From assembly GCA_001438205.1 (NCBI GenBank), contig LICG01000009.1:1-56045 (forward strand): a stretch of DNA of 56,045 nucleotides, written 5' to 3'. The position numbers and the translations under genes are program-made. The number at the start of each line of letters is the position of its first letter. The first letter of the stretch is position 1. The notes beneath the pieces were generated by a model, which saw nothing but the letters and a program-made list of their open reading frames with translations, was not told the DNA's origin and searched no databases. Source of the stretch: Cryomorphaceae bacterium BACL7 MAG-120322-bin74 (GTDB lineage Bacteria > Bacteroidota > Bacteroidia > Flavobacteriales > Schleiferiaceae). Shown one piece after another: positions 44,169 through 53,641 of the stretch.

Positions 44169-44741
44169 ATGAAAAATATTGTTTTATTCGGGCCTCCAGG
44201 TGCCGGTAAGGGAACGCAGAGCGCATTTCTTGTCAAAAAATTTGGCTTTGTGCACTTAAGCACGGGCGACATTTTTCGTTCAAACATCAAACAGTCAACC
44301 GAGTTAGGTTCCCTCGCGAAGTCCTACATGGACCAAGGCAAACTAGTGCCAGATAGTGTGACCATAGATCTTCTTAAGTCTGAATGGAGTAAATATCCTG
44401 AGGCAATAGGCTTTTTGTTTGACGGATTCCCAAGGACGCATGCGCAGGCCGAAGCATTGGACCATATTTTGGCCGAAGCGGGTCAATCGATAGCGGCCAT
44501 GATTGGGTTGGAGGTGCCAGAAGCAGAACTGCAAACGCGGTTGTTGGAACGAGGCAAGACATCTGGGCGACCTGATGACGCAAATCCTGCGGTGATCGCA
44601 CAACGCATCGCCGTGTATCATAACGAAACCGCCCCTGTTCAGCGCTATTATGAAGCGCAAGGAAAATACCAAGCCATTTCAGGTGTAGGTAGCATTGAAT
44701 CCATTGCAGCCGCTTTGGAAAACGTTCTCCAATCCATCTAA
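44169..44741 (+). CDS. adk: adenylate kinase
   Basis: 190 residues. It interconverts ATP + AMP and 2 ADP. P-loop [10 protein letters not shown] at residues 7-16, AMP-binding [11 protein letters not shown], and [16 protein letters not shown] are intact. It has the short LID ([16 protein letters not shown]), without the zinc-binding cysteines of the long form. I chose the ATG at 44169; a TTG four codons upstream is less likely. obgE follows after one base. Confidence 0.97.
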   Translation: MKNIVLFGPPGAGKGTQSAFLVKKFGFVHLSTGDIFRSNIKQSTELGSLAKSYMDQGKLVPDSVTIDLLKSEWSKYPEAIGFLFDGFPRTHAQAEALDHILAEAGQSIAAMIGLEVPEAELQTRLLERGKTSGRPDDANPAVIAQRIAVYHNETAPVQRYYEAQGKYQAISGVGSIESIAAALENVLQSI

Positions 44742-44742
44742 A

Positions 44743-45735
44743 ATGTCAGACAATAACTTCATTGATTACGTCAAGATCTTCTGTGCTTCAGGCAAAGGAG
44801 GGGCAGGCAGCGCCCATTTTTACCGTGCACGAGGCATTCCCAAAGGAGGGCCAGACGGAGGAGATGGAGGACGCGGTGGGCACATCATCCTAGAAGGCAA
44901 TGACCAGATGTGGACCTTACTTCACCTGAAGTATAAAAAGCATATCAAAGCTTCGATTGGAGGTGGCGGGAGCCGGAATGACCGACATGGGGCAGATGGG
45001 GAGGATGTAGTGATCCAAGTCCCTTTGGGAACCTTGGCCAAGAGTGATGAAACGGGTGAATTTGCCTGTGAAATCACCGAACATGGTCAGCGCGTCATCC
45101 TTTTGCCCGGCGGACGAGGCGGTCTAGGGAATACCCATTTCAAAAGTGCAACCAACCAATCCCCCCACTTTGGACAACCCGGCGAGCTTGGTCAAGAAGA
45201 TTGGTTCATCTTGGAGTTAAAAGTGCTGGCAGACGTGGGGCTCGTTGGATTCCCCAATGCGGGTAAATCCACTTTGTTGTCTGTGATTTCAGCGGCAAAA
45301 CCAGAAATTGCGGATTACCCATTTACCACCTTGGTTCCTAACCTTGGCGTTGTTCAGCACCGAGGATACAATTCCTTTATCGTAGCCGATATTCCAGGTA
45401 TTATTGAAGGGGCAAGTGAAGGCAAAGGCTTGGGTCACCGATTCTTGCGCCATATTGAGCGCAATTCTATGTTGCTTTTCTTAGTTCCGGCCGATGCTGC
45501 AGACCATTCAAAAGAATATGATATTCTGATGAGCGAATTGGCTAAATACAATCCAGATCTTATCGGAAAGAAACGCCTGTTGACGATCTCTAAGTCCGAT
45601 ATTTTGGATGATGAACTCAAAGCAGCGATTGCCGAAACATTGCCGAAGGATGTACCTCATCTATTTTTCAGTTCTGTTTCGGGTGAGAATTTGCAAGAAC
45701 TAAAAGATCGACTTTGGGCTTCCTTGAACGATTAG
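44743..45735 (+). CDS. obgE: GTPase ObgE/CgtA
   Basis: 330 residues. The glycine-rich Obg fold (about residues 1-155, e.g. [19 protein letters not shown]) precedes the G domain, which has G1 [10 protein letters not shown]3 DIPGIIEGA and G4-like SKSD. It acts in 50S subunit assembly and the stringent response. There is no C-terminal OCT domain. The start at 44743 ([13 protein letters not shown]) was chosen because the longer frame lies inside adk. The next gene begins inside its last codons. Confidence 0.97.
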   Translation: MSDNNFIDYVKIFCASGKGGAGSAHFYRARGIPKGGPDGGDGGRGGHIILEGNDQMWTLLHLKYKKHIKASIGGGGSRNDRHGADGEDVVIQVPLGTLAKSDETGEFACEITEHGQRVILLPGGRGGLGNTHFKSATNQSPHFGQPGELGQEDWFILELKVLADVGLVGFPNAGKSTLLSVISAAKPEIADYPFTTLVPNLGVVQHRGYNSFIVADIPGIIEGASEGKGLGHRFLRHIERNSMLLFLVPADAADHSKEYDILMSELAKYNPDLIGKKRLLTISKSDILDDELKAAIAETLPKDVPHLFFSSVSGENLQELKDRLWASLND

Positions 45736-46280
45736 ACACGGTCGATGCGCAGGCATTTATAGTAGGAACCCATTGGGGTCCCGCATGGGTAGATCAGGTT
45801 TTTCTCTTTTGCAGCGCATCATGGCCTAGCTACCTACTGCTTTTCGGTTTTATCGTGTGGGCTTTTGTTAAGTTGTCCATGGTCGATGGCCTTCGCATAG
45901 GGGCATTGTTGATAGCTTCCGTCGCTTTGGCTGACCTGGCAAGCGTGTACTTGTTTAAAGAGGTTTTTCAACGCTTGCGTCCCTGTTATGATCCGTTGTT
46001 AATGGATCGATTCATTCTCGTGGCAAAACATTGTGGTGGGTCATTTGGTTTTGTCTCCTCCCACGCTGCAACCATTTGGGCGGGGTGGGCCGTCATAAGG
46101 GCCAGCAAAGCACCTACAGGGTTTTTAGGTGTATTCACTGCCTGGGCTGTCTTGGTGAGTTACAGTCGTGTTTATGTTGGGGTTCATTACCCAGGTGATG
46201 TGATCGGTGGGGCCCTGCTGGGATACTTGATTTCATGGAGCCTCCTGCGTTGGCGACCAAGTCCTACCTTCGAAGGATGA
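45714..46280 (+). CDS. PAP2-family membrane phosphatase
   Basis: 188 residues with about five membrane helices. The three phosphatase motifs are KEVFQRLRP (82-90), SSHAA (115-119, His117) and [12 protein letters not shown] (151-162, Arg152, His158, Asp162). Relatives dephosphorylate lipids such as undecaprenyl or phosphatidylglycerol phosphates; which one is unknown. The only start codon near the natural N-terminus is TTG at 45714, 22 bases inside obgE. It overlaps crcB as ATGA. Confidence 0.88.
   Translation: MGFLERLDTVDAQAFIVGTHWGPAWVDQVFLFCSASWPSYLLLFGFIVWAFVKLSMVDGLRIGALLIASVALADLASVYLFKEVFQRLRPCYDPLLMDRFILVAKHCGGSFGFVSSHAATIWAGWAVIRASKAPTGFLGVFTAWAVLVSYSRVYVGVHYPGDVIGGALLGYLISWSLLRWRPSPTFEG
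46265..46272 (+). promoter_or_regulatory. possible internal -7 box (TACCTTCG) of crcB
   Basis: TACCTTCG-AAGG-ATG at the very end of the PAP2 coding sequence, with the recurring 4-base spacing. As it is inside a gene its sequence is partly set by codons (PTFEG). Confidence 0.4.
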
Positions 46281-46633
46281 TCACAACAGCCATTGCCGTA
46301 TTCATTGGTGGAGGACTAGGGTCTTTGGCAAGATGGGGCGTAGGTCGCAGTATGTCCGATTGGGCGCATCCCCATGCGGCATTAGTCGCTACATTGGCAG
46401 CCAATGCATTGGCTTGCTTGGTGCTCGGGTTCTTTTTAAGCAAAGCACCTAACGCTCGTCAGGTGGCCTGGATAGCGATAGGTTTTTGTGGTGGTTTTTC
46501 GACCTTTTCTACCTTCAGCCAGGAAGTCCTAACCTTGTTTAAAACTGGACAGTGGGTCACAGCGCTTTGCTATGCGGTAGCTTCAATGGCCATTGGATTA
46601 GCTGCTTTGTATATGGGCAGCCGCTTGACTTAA
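46277..46633 (+). CDS. crcB: fluoride channel CrcB/Fluc
   Basis: A 118-residue, four-helix membrane protein that exports fluoride as a dual-topology dimer. It shows [14 protein letters not shown], then [16 protein letters not shown], the TFS region whose phenylalanines line the pore. I see no fluoride riboswitch upstream. The start at 46277 ([13 protein letters not shown]) overlaps the PAP2 stop; the longer in-frame start adds an unlikely polar extension. It converges with the T9SS gene at 46641, with seven bases between stops. Confidence 0.93.
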   Translation: MITTAIAVFIGGGLGSLARWGVGRSMSDWAHPHAALVATLAANALACLVLGFFLSKAPNARQVAWIAIGFCGGFSTFSTFSQEVLTLFKTGQWVTALCYAVASMAIGLAALYMGSRLT

Positions 46634-46640
46634 ATCCTAT

Positions 46641-48842
46641 CTATCGATACAAGATGACGGTGCCATTATATTCCACGGGGGAGTCTCCAAAGTCTATAAT
46701 AAAAAGTCGCCAAGAATAGACATCCTGTGGGCACTCCGTGCTACGGTTATGCAGCTGGCCATTCCACTCTTCGCGCGCATCTTGAGATCGAAAAACCTCT
46801 TGTCCCCATCGATTCACAATGGATAAAGCATATTGATTGAAACCGGTCACAAAGGGGCGGAAGTTGTCATTTGTCCCATCTCCATTGGGCGTAAAGGCTG
46901 TCGGGGCCCAAAGATTGAGTACGGGATTTATGCGGACCCAAAGTCCTAGTGTATCCCAACATCCAAATTGGTTAACAGAAATGCGAAGCACTTCAAAATT
47001 CCCAGTGTCGGCGTATTGATGGGCAAAAAAGTCTGTTTGCGTATACAACGTACTATCGCCCATAGTAAAGAAGTACTGCTCTTGAAAACTGAAATTCTGC
47101 GCGGACACCGTCACCAAGGGCGTGTAGATACTCGTGACCGTGGGGGAGATCGAAAAAGTACTTGCTGGCCGTGGGTTGACCAATACTGCTTGCGGGTATT
47201 GCAGCATGAGGGTGTCAATACAGCCATCCACGGTCCACATCCAAAGCGTCACATCAAAGAGACCCGGTTGAGTATAACGGTGTGTCGGCATAGCGGCATG
47301 TGAGGTATCCCCATCGCCAAAATCCCAGAGATAATAGAGCTCAGTAGAGGCAGAACTTAATGGGTCAAACGTATACATGAAGGGCTGGCAACCCACTATG
47401 CCGTCAAAATTCGCATCAATTCTAGGGCGTTGATACACGCGCAATGTATCCACAATGGTTTCTTCACATGCTTTGCTCTTGATGTACAACGTAATCGGGT
47501 AGGCACCAGGTTGGTTAAATGTGACGGGCGGTGGAAATTCTCCTGAAAACGAAGCAATATTGGCATCTCCAGGCTGCCCAAAGGTCCATTCGATCGTCTT
47601 GTCAGCATACCAAGTGCCGGCGGCGGTGAATACAAATCCTTGCTCATCATCACAGATGCCACCTGTCCATTGCATACTCGCATTGATGGGTGGATAGATG
47701 TGAAAAGCTACTTGGTCGGTATCTGCACAGGGCCAACCTGGATTGGCAATTAAGGTGACAATATAGATCCCCGTATCACTGAAAGTATAGACTGGATTGG
47801 GCAGGTTAGAAGTGTCTGTAGTCGAATTTGGATCGCCAAAATCCCAGTGAAAGAAGGTGGCATTGTAACTGTCTTCTTGGAAGGGAACCGTTATACCTAT
47901 GCAGAGTTGGGTCGGGTCATCTACTTCGGATATAATATTTGCCCATATGGCTGCCTGACAGGAAGTCACATTGAATTGATAGTCCCGTCGTATGGTGTTC
48001 AGTAAAACTCCGTTGCGCCACTCTTCTACACAGATGGCCATGACATACTGGCCCAGGACGGTGATTTTGCCTTGGAGTGCCCCGAGTTGGGGGTGCATAG
48101 AAAGTGGAGGAGCGCCTGGAATAGGATTGGCCACTGTATTCGGCGCTTTGTAAGGGATAGTGACATATGGGGGCGCTGCAGGGGGACTAGGCTGTGGGCT
48201 CGTAAATCCACCGCCATTCCCTTTACCTCCACCATGATAAAGGCCACATAACGAATAATACAAGGAATCCCCGTCTGGGTCTGTGCATGTGACGGGTATA
48301 TTCAGATTCTCTTGACTACATAGGACAATAGGGGGAAAGGAATCCCATTGTGGGCTGCTATTGCAGCTATCATTAGGGGGTATTTGGGTGGTTAAGGTCA
48401 TGCCCCAATCATCTGGATTGTTGATGTTGGTGATCGTCGCATTTCGGCAACAACGTTGGTACGAAATAATGTATCCAGAGGCGCGAGGCGGAAGATTTTG
48501 AATGGTCATATAATGGCCATATTCCGTACAGACATTGGGCGGTGCTTGAAGACAAGGATTGCCCGTGTTGGCCGGAAGGGGCAGGGTGGCGCCTTTATTG
48601 ACTTGAAGATTGTAAAGCAATTGGCCACTAAGCGCGTCAAAAATACCAATAGAGGCCGTCTGATCTAATTGGGCGCCGGTCGAATTGCAATCGCGATAGA
48701 CCACCAATTTGATTTGATAACTATTGCTTCCGGTACAGGTATAGGTGAGTTCACCCCCCACCAGGTGAGCAGCAAAACTCTGCGTACCCAGCAGCATAAG
48801 TACAAGGGTCCAGAGCAGTGAAAGTCTTTTCCGATCAGCCAT
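46641..48842 (-). CDS. secreted PKD-domain protein with type B (CHU_C) T9SS sorting domain
   Basis: 733 residues. A signal peptide (MADRKRLSLLWTLVLMLLG, cut after SFAA) precedes an N-terminal domain that starts HLVGGELTYTCTGSNSYQIK, a common head of Bacteroidota gliding-associated proteins. Three or so PKD-like domains follow (FFHWDFGDPNSTTD, YYLWDFGDGDTSHAAMPTH). The C-terminal APTAFTPNGDGTNDNFRPFV domain, with WNGQLHNRS, is a type B T9SS sorting domain. It is expected on the cell surface. The start at 48842 overlaps the GHMP kinase stop by eight bases, an unexpected coupling of a mevalonate gene with a surface protein. Confidence 0.9.
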   Translation of the reverse strand: MADRKRLSLLWTLVLMLLGTQSFAAHLVGGELTYTCTGSNSYQIKLVVYRDCNSTGAQLDQTASIGIFDALSGQLLYNLQVNKGATLPLPANTGNPCLQAPPNVCTEYGHYMTIQNLPPRASGYIISYQRCCRNATITNINNPDDWGMTLTTQIPPNDSCNSSPQWDSFPPIVLCSQENLNIPVTCTDPDGDSLYYSLCGLYHGGGKGNGGGFTSPQPSPPAAPPYVTIPYKAPNTVANPIPGAPPLSMHPQLGALQGKITVLGQYVMAICVEEWRNGVLLNTIRRDYQFNVTSCQAAIWANIISEVDDPTQLCIGITVPFQEDSYNATFFHWDFGDPNSTTDTSNLPNPVYTFSDTGIYIVTLIANPGWPCADTDQVAFHIYPPINASMQWTGGICDDEQGFVFTAAGTWYADKTIEWTFGQPGDANIASFSGEFPPPVTFNQPGAYPITLYIKSKACEETIVDTLRVYQRPRIDANFDGIVGCQPFMYTFDPLSSASTELYYLWDFGDGDTSHAAMPTHRYTQPGLFDVTLWMWTVDGCIDTLMLQYPQAVLVNPRPASTFSISPTVTSIYTPLVTVSAQNFSFQEQYFFTMGDSTLYTQTDFFAHQYADTGNFEVLRISVNQFGCWDTLGLWVRINPVLNLWAPTAFTPNGDGTNDNFRPFVTGFNQYALSIVNRWGQEVFRSQDAREEWNGQLHNRSTECPQDVYSWRLFIIDFGDSPVEYNGTVILYR

Positions 48843-49713
48843 GTCGAACGACTTCTTTCCATGCAAAAATGGGTCCATAGCCATCTTGCTGAAGGTAGGC
48901 TAGGTCTTTGGCTTCTTGAATGCAAAATAGGCCAAAGTCCCCTCCCCAAGCGCCTAAGCTCTTTCCGCATGATGGAGCGGTTTGTCCTGACAAAGGTGAT
49001 TTCATCCCAAGGTGCCTTCCCATAAAGGCTTCATGGCCAATGATTAGGTCGCGCAATGGGCCTGCTTCGTTGGCTTCAAGAATCTTTTGGGTCCAATCCG
49101 TACTTTCGGCGATGACCCCCAGGGCGAGCGTTTCTTGTAAATAGCCCTCCACCGCTGTTTGGCTGTCTTGTTTTTGCCCGCTATACCCAAAGAATAAATG
49201 TTCAGTGGGCCAGTGGTTTAAAGAAACAGGCTGAATAGAGCAGCCGTTTTCATCCTTTCGGAATAACATGGGTCCTGTTGCCGTGGCGCAAGCCACGTCG
49301 TAGCCTGAGCCTTTGGATACTTTCGCATGTAAGGCCATGGCGTCTACCTCGAGCCATTGCGCAATCAGCGAAATGCAGGTGGAGGAGGTTCCCCAACCCC
49401 AGGATCGTTCAAACTCGAGTCGTGTCTTGACGCGTCCCCTCAATTTTCCAAATTGGCCTTTAAGCTCCATGGCACCTTGAATGCATGAGTGCACAAAGGC
49501 GAGGCTGGGTTCACGCATCACATATCCTTTTAACCAGGTCATCCCATGTACGTCTTCAGCTTCCCAATAGAGAGGTTCGGGTCCAGGCGTAAATGCGAGA
49601 TATTGACCCTTGACGGTAGGTACAGCAAGCGCTAAGGCGCCATGTAAAACCGTATACTCCGCCGTAATGAGCAACTTGCCTTGGGCAAAATAAACGGTTT
49701 GTTCAGGTTGCAT
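48835..49713 (-). CDS. GHMP-family kinase, mevalonate-pathway type
   Basis: 292 residues of the GHMP superfamily. The N-terminus AQGKLLITAEYTVLHGALAL matches mevalonate and phosphomevalonate kinases, and the ATP loop is WGWGTSSTCISL. The C-terminal region PLSGQTAPSCGKSLGAWGGD is degenerate compared with the canonical glycine-rich motif 3. It starts three bases after HMG-CoA reductase, its likely pathway partner, so it probably phosphorylates mevalonate or mevalonate-5-phosphate. Which step it performs cannot be decided from sequence alone. Confidence 0.85.
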   Translation of the reverse strand: MQPEQTVYFAQGKLLITAEYTVLHGALALAVPTVKGQYLAFTPGPEPLYWEAEDVHGMTWLKGYVMREPSLAFVHSCIQGAMELKGQFGKLRGRVKTRLEFERSWGWGTSSTCISLIAQWLEVDAMALHAKVSKGSGYDVACATATGPMLFRKDENGCSIQPVSLNHWPTEHLFFGYSGQKQDSQTAVEGYLQETLALGVIAESTDWTQKILEANEAGPLRDLIIGHEAFMGRHLGMKSPLSGQTAPSCGKSLGAWGGDFGLFCIQEAKDLAYLQQDGYGPIFAWKEVVRHG

Positions 49714-49716
49714 ACT

Positions 49717-51051
49717 TTAGTGTGTCGCGCTTGGGTTAGGGATACCCCGCAAATCATAAAAAGCGTTCACTACTTCAGCGTGGTGGGGTACTTTTTTGGC
49801 AAATTGTGCGGTAATAATTTCTTTTTCTGTTTCGGTAGCTTCGAGCTGATTGAGAATGTTGAGCAAGTGCATTTTCATATGCCCTTTCTGAATGCCCGTG
49901 GTGGTCAAAGCCCGTAAGGCTGCAAAATTCTGTGCCAAGCCAGAAGCCGCGACAATCATCATAAGCGCATGGGCATTGGGTTTTCCAAGAACCTCCAAGG
50001 CTAATTTGACCATAGGGTGCAATTGGGTTAAGCCGCCCACAGTTCCGAGGGAAAGGGGGATTTCAATCCAAAACCGAAAGGTGCCATTCTCTGTACTGCA
50101 ATGCGTAAGACTTCGGTATTGTCCATCCCGTGCGGCATAGGCATGGCAAGCGGCTTCTACGGCCCGAAAATCATTCCCTGTAGCCAAAATCACTGCGTCA
50201 ATCCCATTCATGATCCCTTTGTTGTGGGTGACGGCACGATAGGGTTCAACTTCTGCAATATTGACGGCGCGTTTAAACTTTTGAGCAAATTCCGTGGCAC
50301 TCATATCCGTCCCCTCGACCATGTCTTCAAGCGGGCAGGAAACTTCACAACAAACCAGACATTCAGGGGTGTAGTTGGATAGAATACACATGACAATCTC
50401 CAAAGTACTTTGGGCAGTTGCTGCATCAGAAGCGGCCTCCGACCTAAGTACATGGGCCATCTCTTCCAGGCAGGAATTGATAAAATTGGCGCCCATGGAG
50501 TCACGTGTCTCAAAGCGTACCTCAATTTGATAATACTCTTTTAATGCCTCCGTTTTGTCTTTGAGTTGAATGTCTAGGATCCCACCTCCCCGCTTTTCCA
50601 TATTGGCGGTAATAGGCGCAGTGGCTTCTTTTAATTTGGGTACAATCTTGGCAAAAAGGGAGGCGATTTGTGCAGAATCCCCCGCATACATAAAGTGGAT
50701 ATGTCCAATTTTGGTAGTGCTGACAATGGTGGATTTGAATCCTCCGCGCGCCATCCAAAACTGCGCACTTTTTGCAGCGGCTGCCACGACAGAACTTTCC
50801 TCAATGGCCATGGGGACAGTGTACACCTTGTCGTTGATGAGAAAGTTAGGCGCAACGCCAAAAGGAAGATAATAATTCCCCACGGTGTTCTCAATAAACT
50901 CGTCATGCCGCTTCTGCACTTTTGGATCTTGGTGCATGTAGCTCTCCAGCAGTGCGAGTCCACTTTCAGGCGAAGCAAGATGTGCTTTTGCAAGCCATTC
51001 CATTTTGGCCTGCTTAGAAAGTTTGGAGAATCCTTTAATGCGTTTTTCCAT
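49717..51051 (-). CDS. mvaA: hydroxymethylglutaryl-CoA reductase, class II
   Basis: A 444-residue enzyme that reduces HMG-CoA to mevalonate. ENTVGNYYLPFGVAPNF holds the catalytic glutamate, NKGIMNGIDAVILATGNDFR the lysine and aspartate, and GHMKMH the histidine, the standard four. It belongs to the class II ('degradative') sequence group, but next to a GHMP kinase the direction is biosynthetic, for isoprenoids and quinones. A hairpin and a near-consensus -7 box (TACCTTTA) sit 18 to 70 bases upstream. Confidence 0.95.
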   Translation of the reverse strand: MEKRIKGFSKLSKQAKMEWLAKAHLASPESGLALLESYMHQDPKVQKRHDEFIENTVGNYYLPFGVAPNFLINDKVYTVPMAIEESSVVAAAAKSAQFWMARGGFKSTIVSTTKIGHIHFMYAGDSAQIASLFAKIVPKLKEATAPITANMEKRGGGILDIQLKDKTEALKEYYQIEVRFETRDSMGANFINSCLEEMAHVLRSEAASDAATAQSTLEIVMCILSNYTPECLVCCEVSCPLEDMVEGTDMSATEFAQKFKRAVNIAEVEPYRAVTHNKGIMNGIDAVILATGNDFRAVEAACHAYAARDGQYRSLTHCSTENGTFRFWIEIPLSLGTVGGLTQLHPMVKLALEVLGKPNAHALMMIVAASGLAQNFAALRALTTTGIQKGHMKMHLLNILNQLEATETEKEIITAQFAKKVPHHAEVVNAFYDLRGIPNPSATH

Positions 51052-51069
51052 GGGAAATCAATCTGTGTA

Positions 51070-51077
51070 TAAAGGTA
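51070..51077 (-). promoter_or_regulatory. possible -7 box (TACCTTTA) of mvaA
   Basis: On the minus strand, directly after the hairpin at 51078-51121 and 18 bases before the mvaA ATG. It has one mismatch to TAnnTTTG. Confidence 0.35.
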
Positions 51078-51121
51078 ACGCGCGCCTCAAGCCTATGGTT
51101 TAAAAAGGTTGAGGCGCGCGT
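51078..51121 (-). terminator. 13-bp inverted repeat between the symporter gene and mvaA
   Basis: ACGCGCGCCTCAA (51078-51090) and TTGAGGCGCGCGT (51109-51121) pair perfectly around an 18-base loop that can add three more pairs. Read on the minus strand it lies 23 bases after the symporter stop and is followed by TACCTTTATAC, a weak U-tract. It is a terminator for the symporter gene, or an mvaA regulatory site. Confidence 0.6.
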
Positions 51122-51144
51122 GAAATAATCGTGTCCACTCGTAC

Positions 51145-52797
51145 TTAGCTCCAGAAGAATGCGTACAGGGCAGTCAGGATGAGCATGATGGCAAATGCGC
51201 TAATATTGTAAATACCATCTGTTTTAAAGGTCTCTTTCGTGATGGCGATACTTTTTTCGTCATCTGCGCCCTTGTTTTGGCGGTAAGAAATCACGACCAT
51301 CACGACCATTGTGAGCAATGCAGTATAGCCCATTTGATCCAGGAAGGGGATGTCAACAAAGAAGGCAGCATCTGACCATCCTTTTGGCGCTACTTTGAAG
51401 TACATCGCGATAGGAATGGAGGTCAATGCACCCACGATGGCGGCCTTATTGGTGGTTTTGCGCCAGAATAATCCCAAAATAAAGACGGCCAAAATACCAG
51501 GACTCACGACCCCTGTATATTCTTGAATGAACTGAAAGGCCTGATCAATACCGCCTAATAGAGGGGCCATGATGGAGGCGACGATGAGGGCGACGACCGC
51601 TGAAATACGCCCCATAGATACGGTTTGACGGTCCGTGGCATTTGGCTTGATGTAGGGCTTGTAAATGTCCATGGTAAAGATCGTGGCCGTAGAATTCAAC
51701 ATCGAAGCGAGAGAGGATACGATCGCAGCGGTAAGGGCGGCAAATGCGAGACCTTTTAGTCCGGTAGGTAAAAACTGCAAGAGCCATGGATAGGCCTTAT
51801 CTGCTTGGTCCATACTGGGCATGTTGGACTGCGCCACTTCACCCAAGCCACTTAAGATGGCAGGGTCATGGATCATGACATACGCTGCTATTCCAGGAAT
51901 GACCACAATAATGGGGAGAATCAGTTTGATTCCGGCAGCCAATAGGATGCCTTTTTGAGACTCGCGTAAGGATTTGGCCGCAAGGGTTCTTTGGATGATA
52001 TATTGGTTGAAGCCCCAGTAGTAAAGATTGGCAACCCACATGCCGCCCACTAGGACACCAATTCCTGGTAAGCTGATATATTCAGGATTGGACTTGTCCA
52101 AAATCATGGCAAACTTTTCGGGGGCCGCATCCATGATGGTGATCATGCCTGCCCAAAAACCCTCTCCACCCGAAACTGCATCCAGCGCTAGATAGGTGGT
52201 AACCAAACCTCCAATCGTCAAGAAGATGACCTGTATGACGTCCGTCCAGGATACCGCTGACAGGCCCCCGTACAGTGAATAGGCAGCAGCAAATGCGGCA
52301 AGACCCATCACCCCATACATCATAGGGATGCCCATGATCGTTTCTAATGCGAGCGAACCCAAATACAAAACAGAGGCGAGGTTGACAAATACGTAAAGGG
52401 CAATCCAAAAGACCGCTAAGATGGTTTTTAGGTTGGTAGAAAAACGCTGTTCTACAAACTCGGGAATGGTGTAGAGGCCCTTTTCGATAAAAATGGGGAG
52501 AAAGTATTTGCCTACAATGATGAGCGTCAGTGCGGCCATCCATTCATAGGAGGCAATTGCTAGACCTAGCTTAAATCCGGACCCTGACATGCCAATAAAC
52601 TGCTCCGCAGAAATATTGGCTGCAATCAAGGAGGTGCCAACAGCCCACCAAGGCAAAGATTTACTTGCCAAAAAGTAATCTTCTGCATTCTTTTCATGTC
52701 CTTTCTTATCGCGAGAAACCCATAGACCTACGCCAAGAATCAAAATAGCATAGCCCATGAAAATGGCGTAATCCAGAAATTCAAATGTGCCGTTCAT
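51145..52797 (-). CDS. sodium/solute symporter (SSS family, SGLT-like)
   Basis: 550 residues with about 14 membrane helices. The LeuT-like SSS fold is shown by SLIAANISAEQFIGMSGSGF near helix 1, YSLYGGLSAVSWTDVIQVIF and AALTAAIVSSLASMLNSTAT, which carries the serines around the sodium site. It is closest in appearance to the vSGLT-type sugar branch; sugar is therefore likely but not certain. The regulator gene next to it ends only 45 bases upstream on the same strand, so the two are probably one operon. Confidence 0.9.
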   Translation of the reverse strand: MNGTFEFLDYAIFMGYAILILGVGLWVSRDKKGHEKNAEDYFLASKSLPWWAVGTSLIAANISAEQFIGMSGSGFKLGLAIASYEWMAALTLIIVGKYFLPIFIEKGLYTIPEFVEQRFSTNLKTILAVFWIALYVFVNLASVLYLGSLALETIMGIPMMYGVMGLAAFAAAYSLYGGLSAVSWTDVIQVIFLTIGGLVTTYLALDAVSGGEGFWAGMITIMDAAPEKFAMILDKSNPEYISLPGIGVLVGGMWVANLYYWGFNQYIIQRTLAAKSLRESQKGILLAAGIKLILPIIVVIPGIAAYVMIHDPAILSGLGEVAQSNMPSMDQADKAYPWLLQFLPTGLKGLAFAALTAAIVSSLASMLNSTATIFTMDIYKPYIKPNATDRQTVSMGRISAVVALIVASIMAPLLGGIDQAFQFIQEYTGVVSPGILAVFILGLFWRKTTNKAAIVGALTSIPIAMYFKVAPKGWSDAAFFVDIPFLDQMGYTALLTMVVMVVISYRQNKGADDEKSIAITKETFKTDGIYNISAFAIMLILTALYAFFWS

Positions 52798-52842
52798 CGT
52801 TGCAGAAAAAGTTTAGGTTAAGCATGAAAGGGGGAAGGGATG

Positions 52843-53574
52843 TTACAGTTCAAAGTGAAAGCCTCTTTTGGAGAGGACTTCATATCTTTTTTGATCAAAT
52901 TGATATAGGCGTGCAGGTCGGTGCCGAACAGCCTTTTGCATTTTTTCTAACGGGATCAAGAGATCCATAAATAAAATCTTCTTCCGGAAATTGGCCTTGT
53001 CAAATTGTGTGTTCAGCAACGTTTCATATAAGCGCTGTAGATCTGCTAGGGTGAATTCCTCGGGCAAGAGTTCAAATCCAATGGGCTTATGTCGTACTCG
53101 CGCTTGCAGCCGCTCTAATGCGGCATCAAAAATTTCACGGTGGTCAAAAGCCATATCACTAAGATCCTGAATGGGGGTCCACTGGGCATTGGTCGCCCAT
53201 GAAGAAGGCTTAGGATTATAGTCTCCAATTTTCAGAAGCGAAAAATAGGCGATGGTCGCAACACGACCCAATGGGTGTCGATCTACCCCTGCAAAAGTTT
53301 GCAGTTGTTCTAGGTAGATGTTCTCTAAGCCAGTCAAGTCTTTTAGCACGCGTTGTGTAGCGGTCATGGGATCTTCCGTCGGGTGAACAAGATCGCCTGG
53401 AATCGCCTGATAGCCCCAATAGGGCTCGGTGCCTCGCTCAATCAATAAAACTTTGACATCAATTCCGTCATAACCAAAGACGACGCAATCGACCGAGATG
53501 CCAAATGAAAAATAGGCAGAGAGATCTGCTGGTTGCGTTTGATCTAAAACGGGTTTATTGGGAACGGAAGGCAT
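52843..53574 (-). CDS. NUDIX-winged-helix transcriptional regulator (NrtR-like)
   Basis: 243 residues: an N-terminal NUDIX domain (about 20-145) and a C-terminal winged helix (about 155-240, with FTLADLQRLYETLLN as the recognition-helix area). The NUDIX box, residues 60-82, is degenerate: the catalytic REUxEE reads RVLKDL, so hydrolysis is probably lost and the domain acts as a ligand sensor. Bacteroidota members of this family control sugar utilisation genes, binding for example arabinose. Beside an SGLT-like symporter, regulation of sugar uptake is the natural inference. The ligand is unknown. Confidence 0.87.
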   Translation of the reverse strand: MPSVPNKPVLDQTQPADLSAYFSFGISVDCVVFGYDGIDVKVLLIERGTEPYWGYQAIPGDLVHPTEDPMTATQRVLKDLTGLENIYLEQLQTFAGVDRHPLGRVATIAYFSLLKIGDYNPKPSSWATNAQWTPIQDLSDMAFDHREIFDAALERLQARVRHKPIGFELLPEEFTLADLQRLYETLLNTQFDKANFRKKILFMDLLIPLEKMQKAVRHRPARLYQFDQKRYEVLSKRGFHFEL

Positions 53575-53641
53575 GATGATATGGGGCTGTTAAAGGGCTT
53601 GTAATGGTCTAAAGTACTAAAACTTATGCGACATAGCAATG

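Noticed and set aside
46634-46640. Terminator between crcB and the convergent T9SS gene
   Set aside because: Only seven bases separate the stops and no hairpin is visible.
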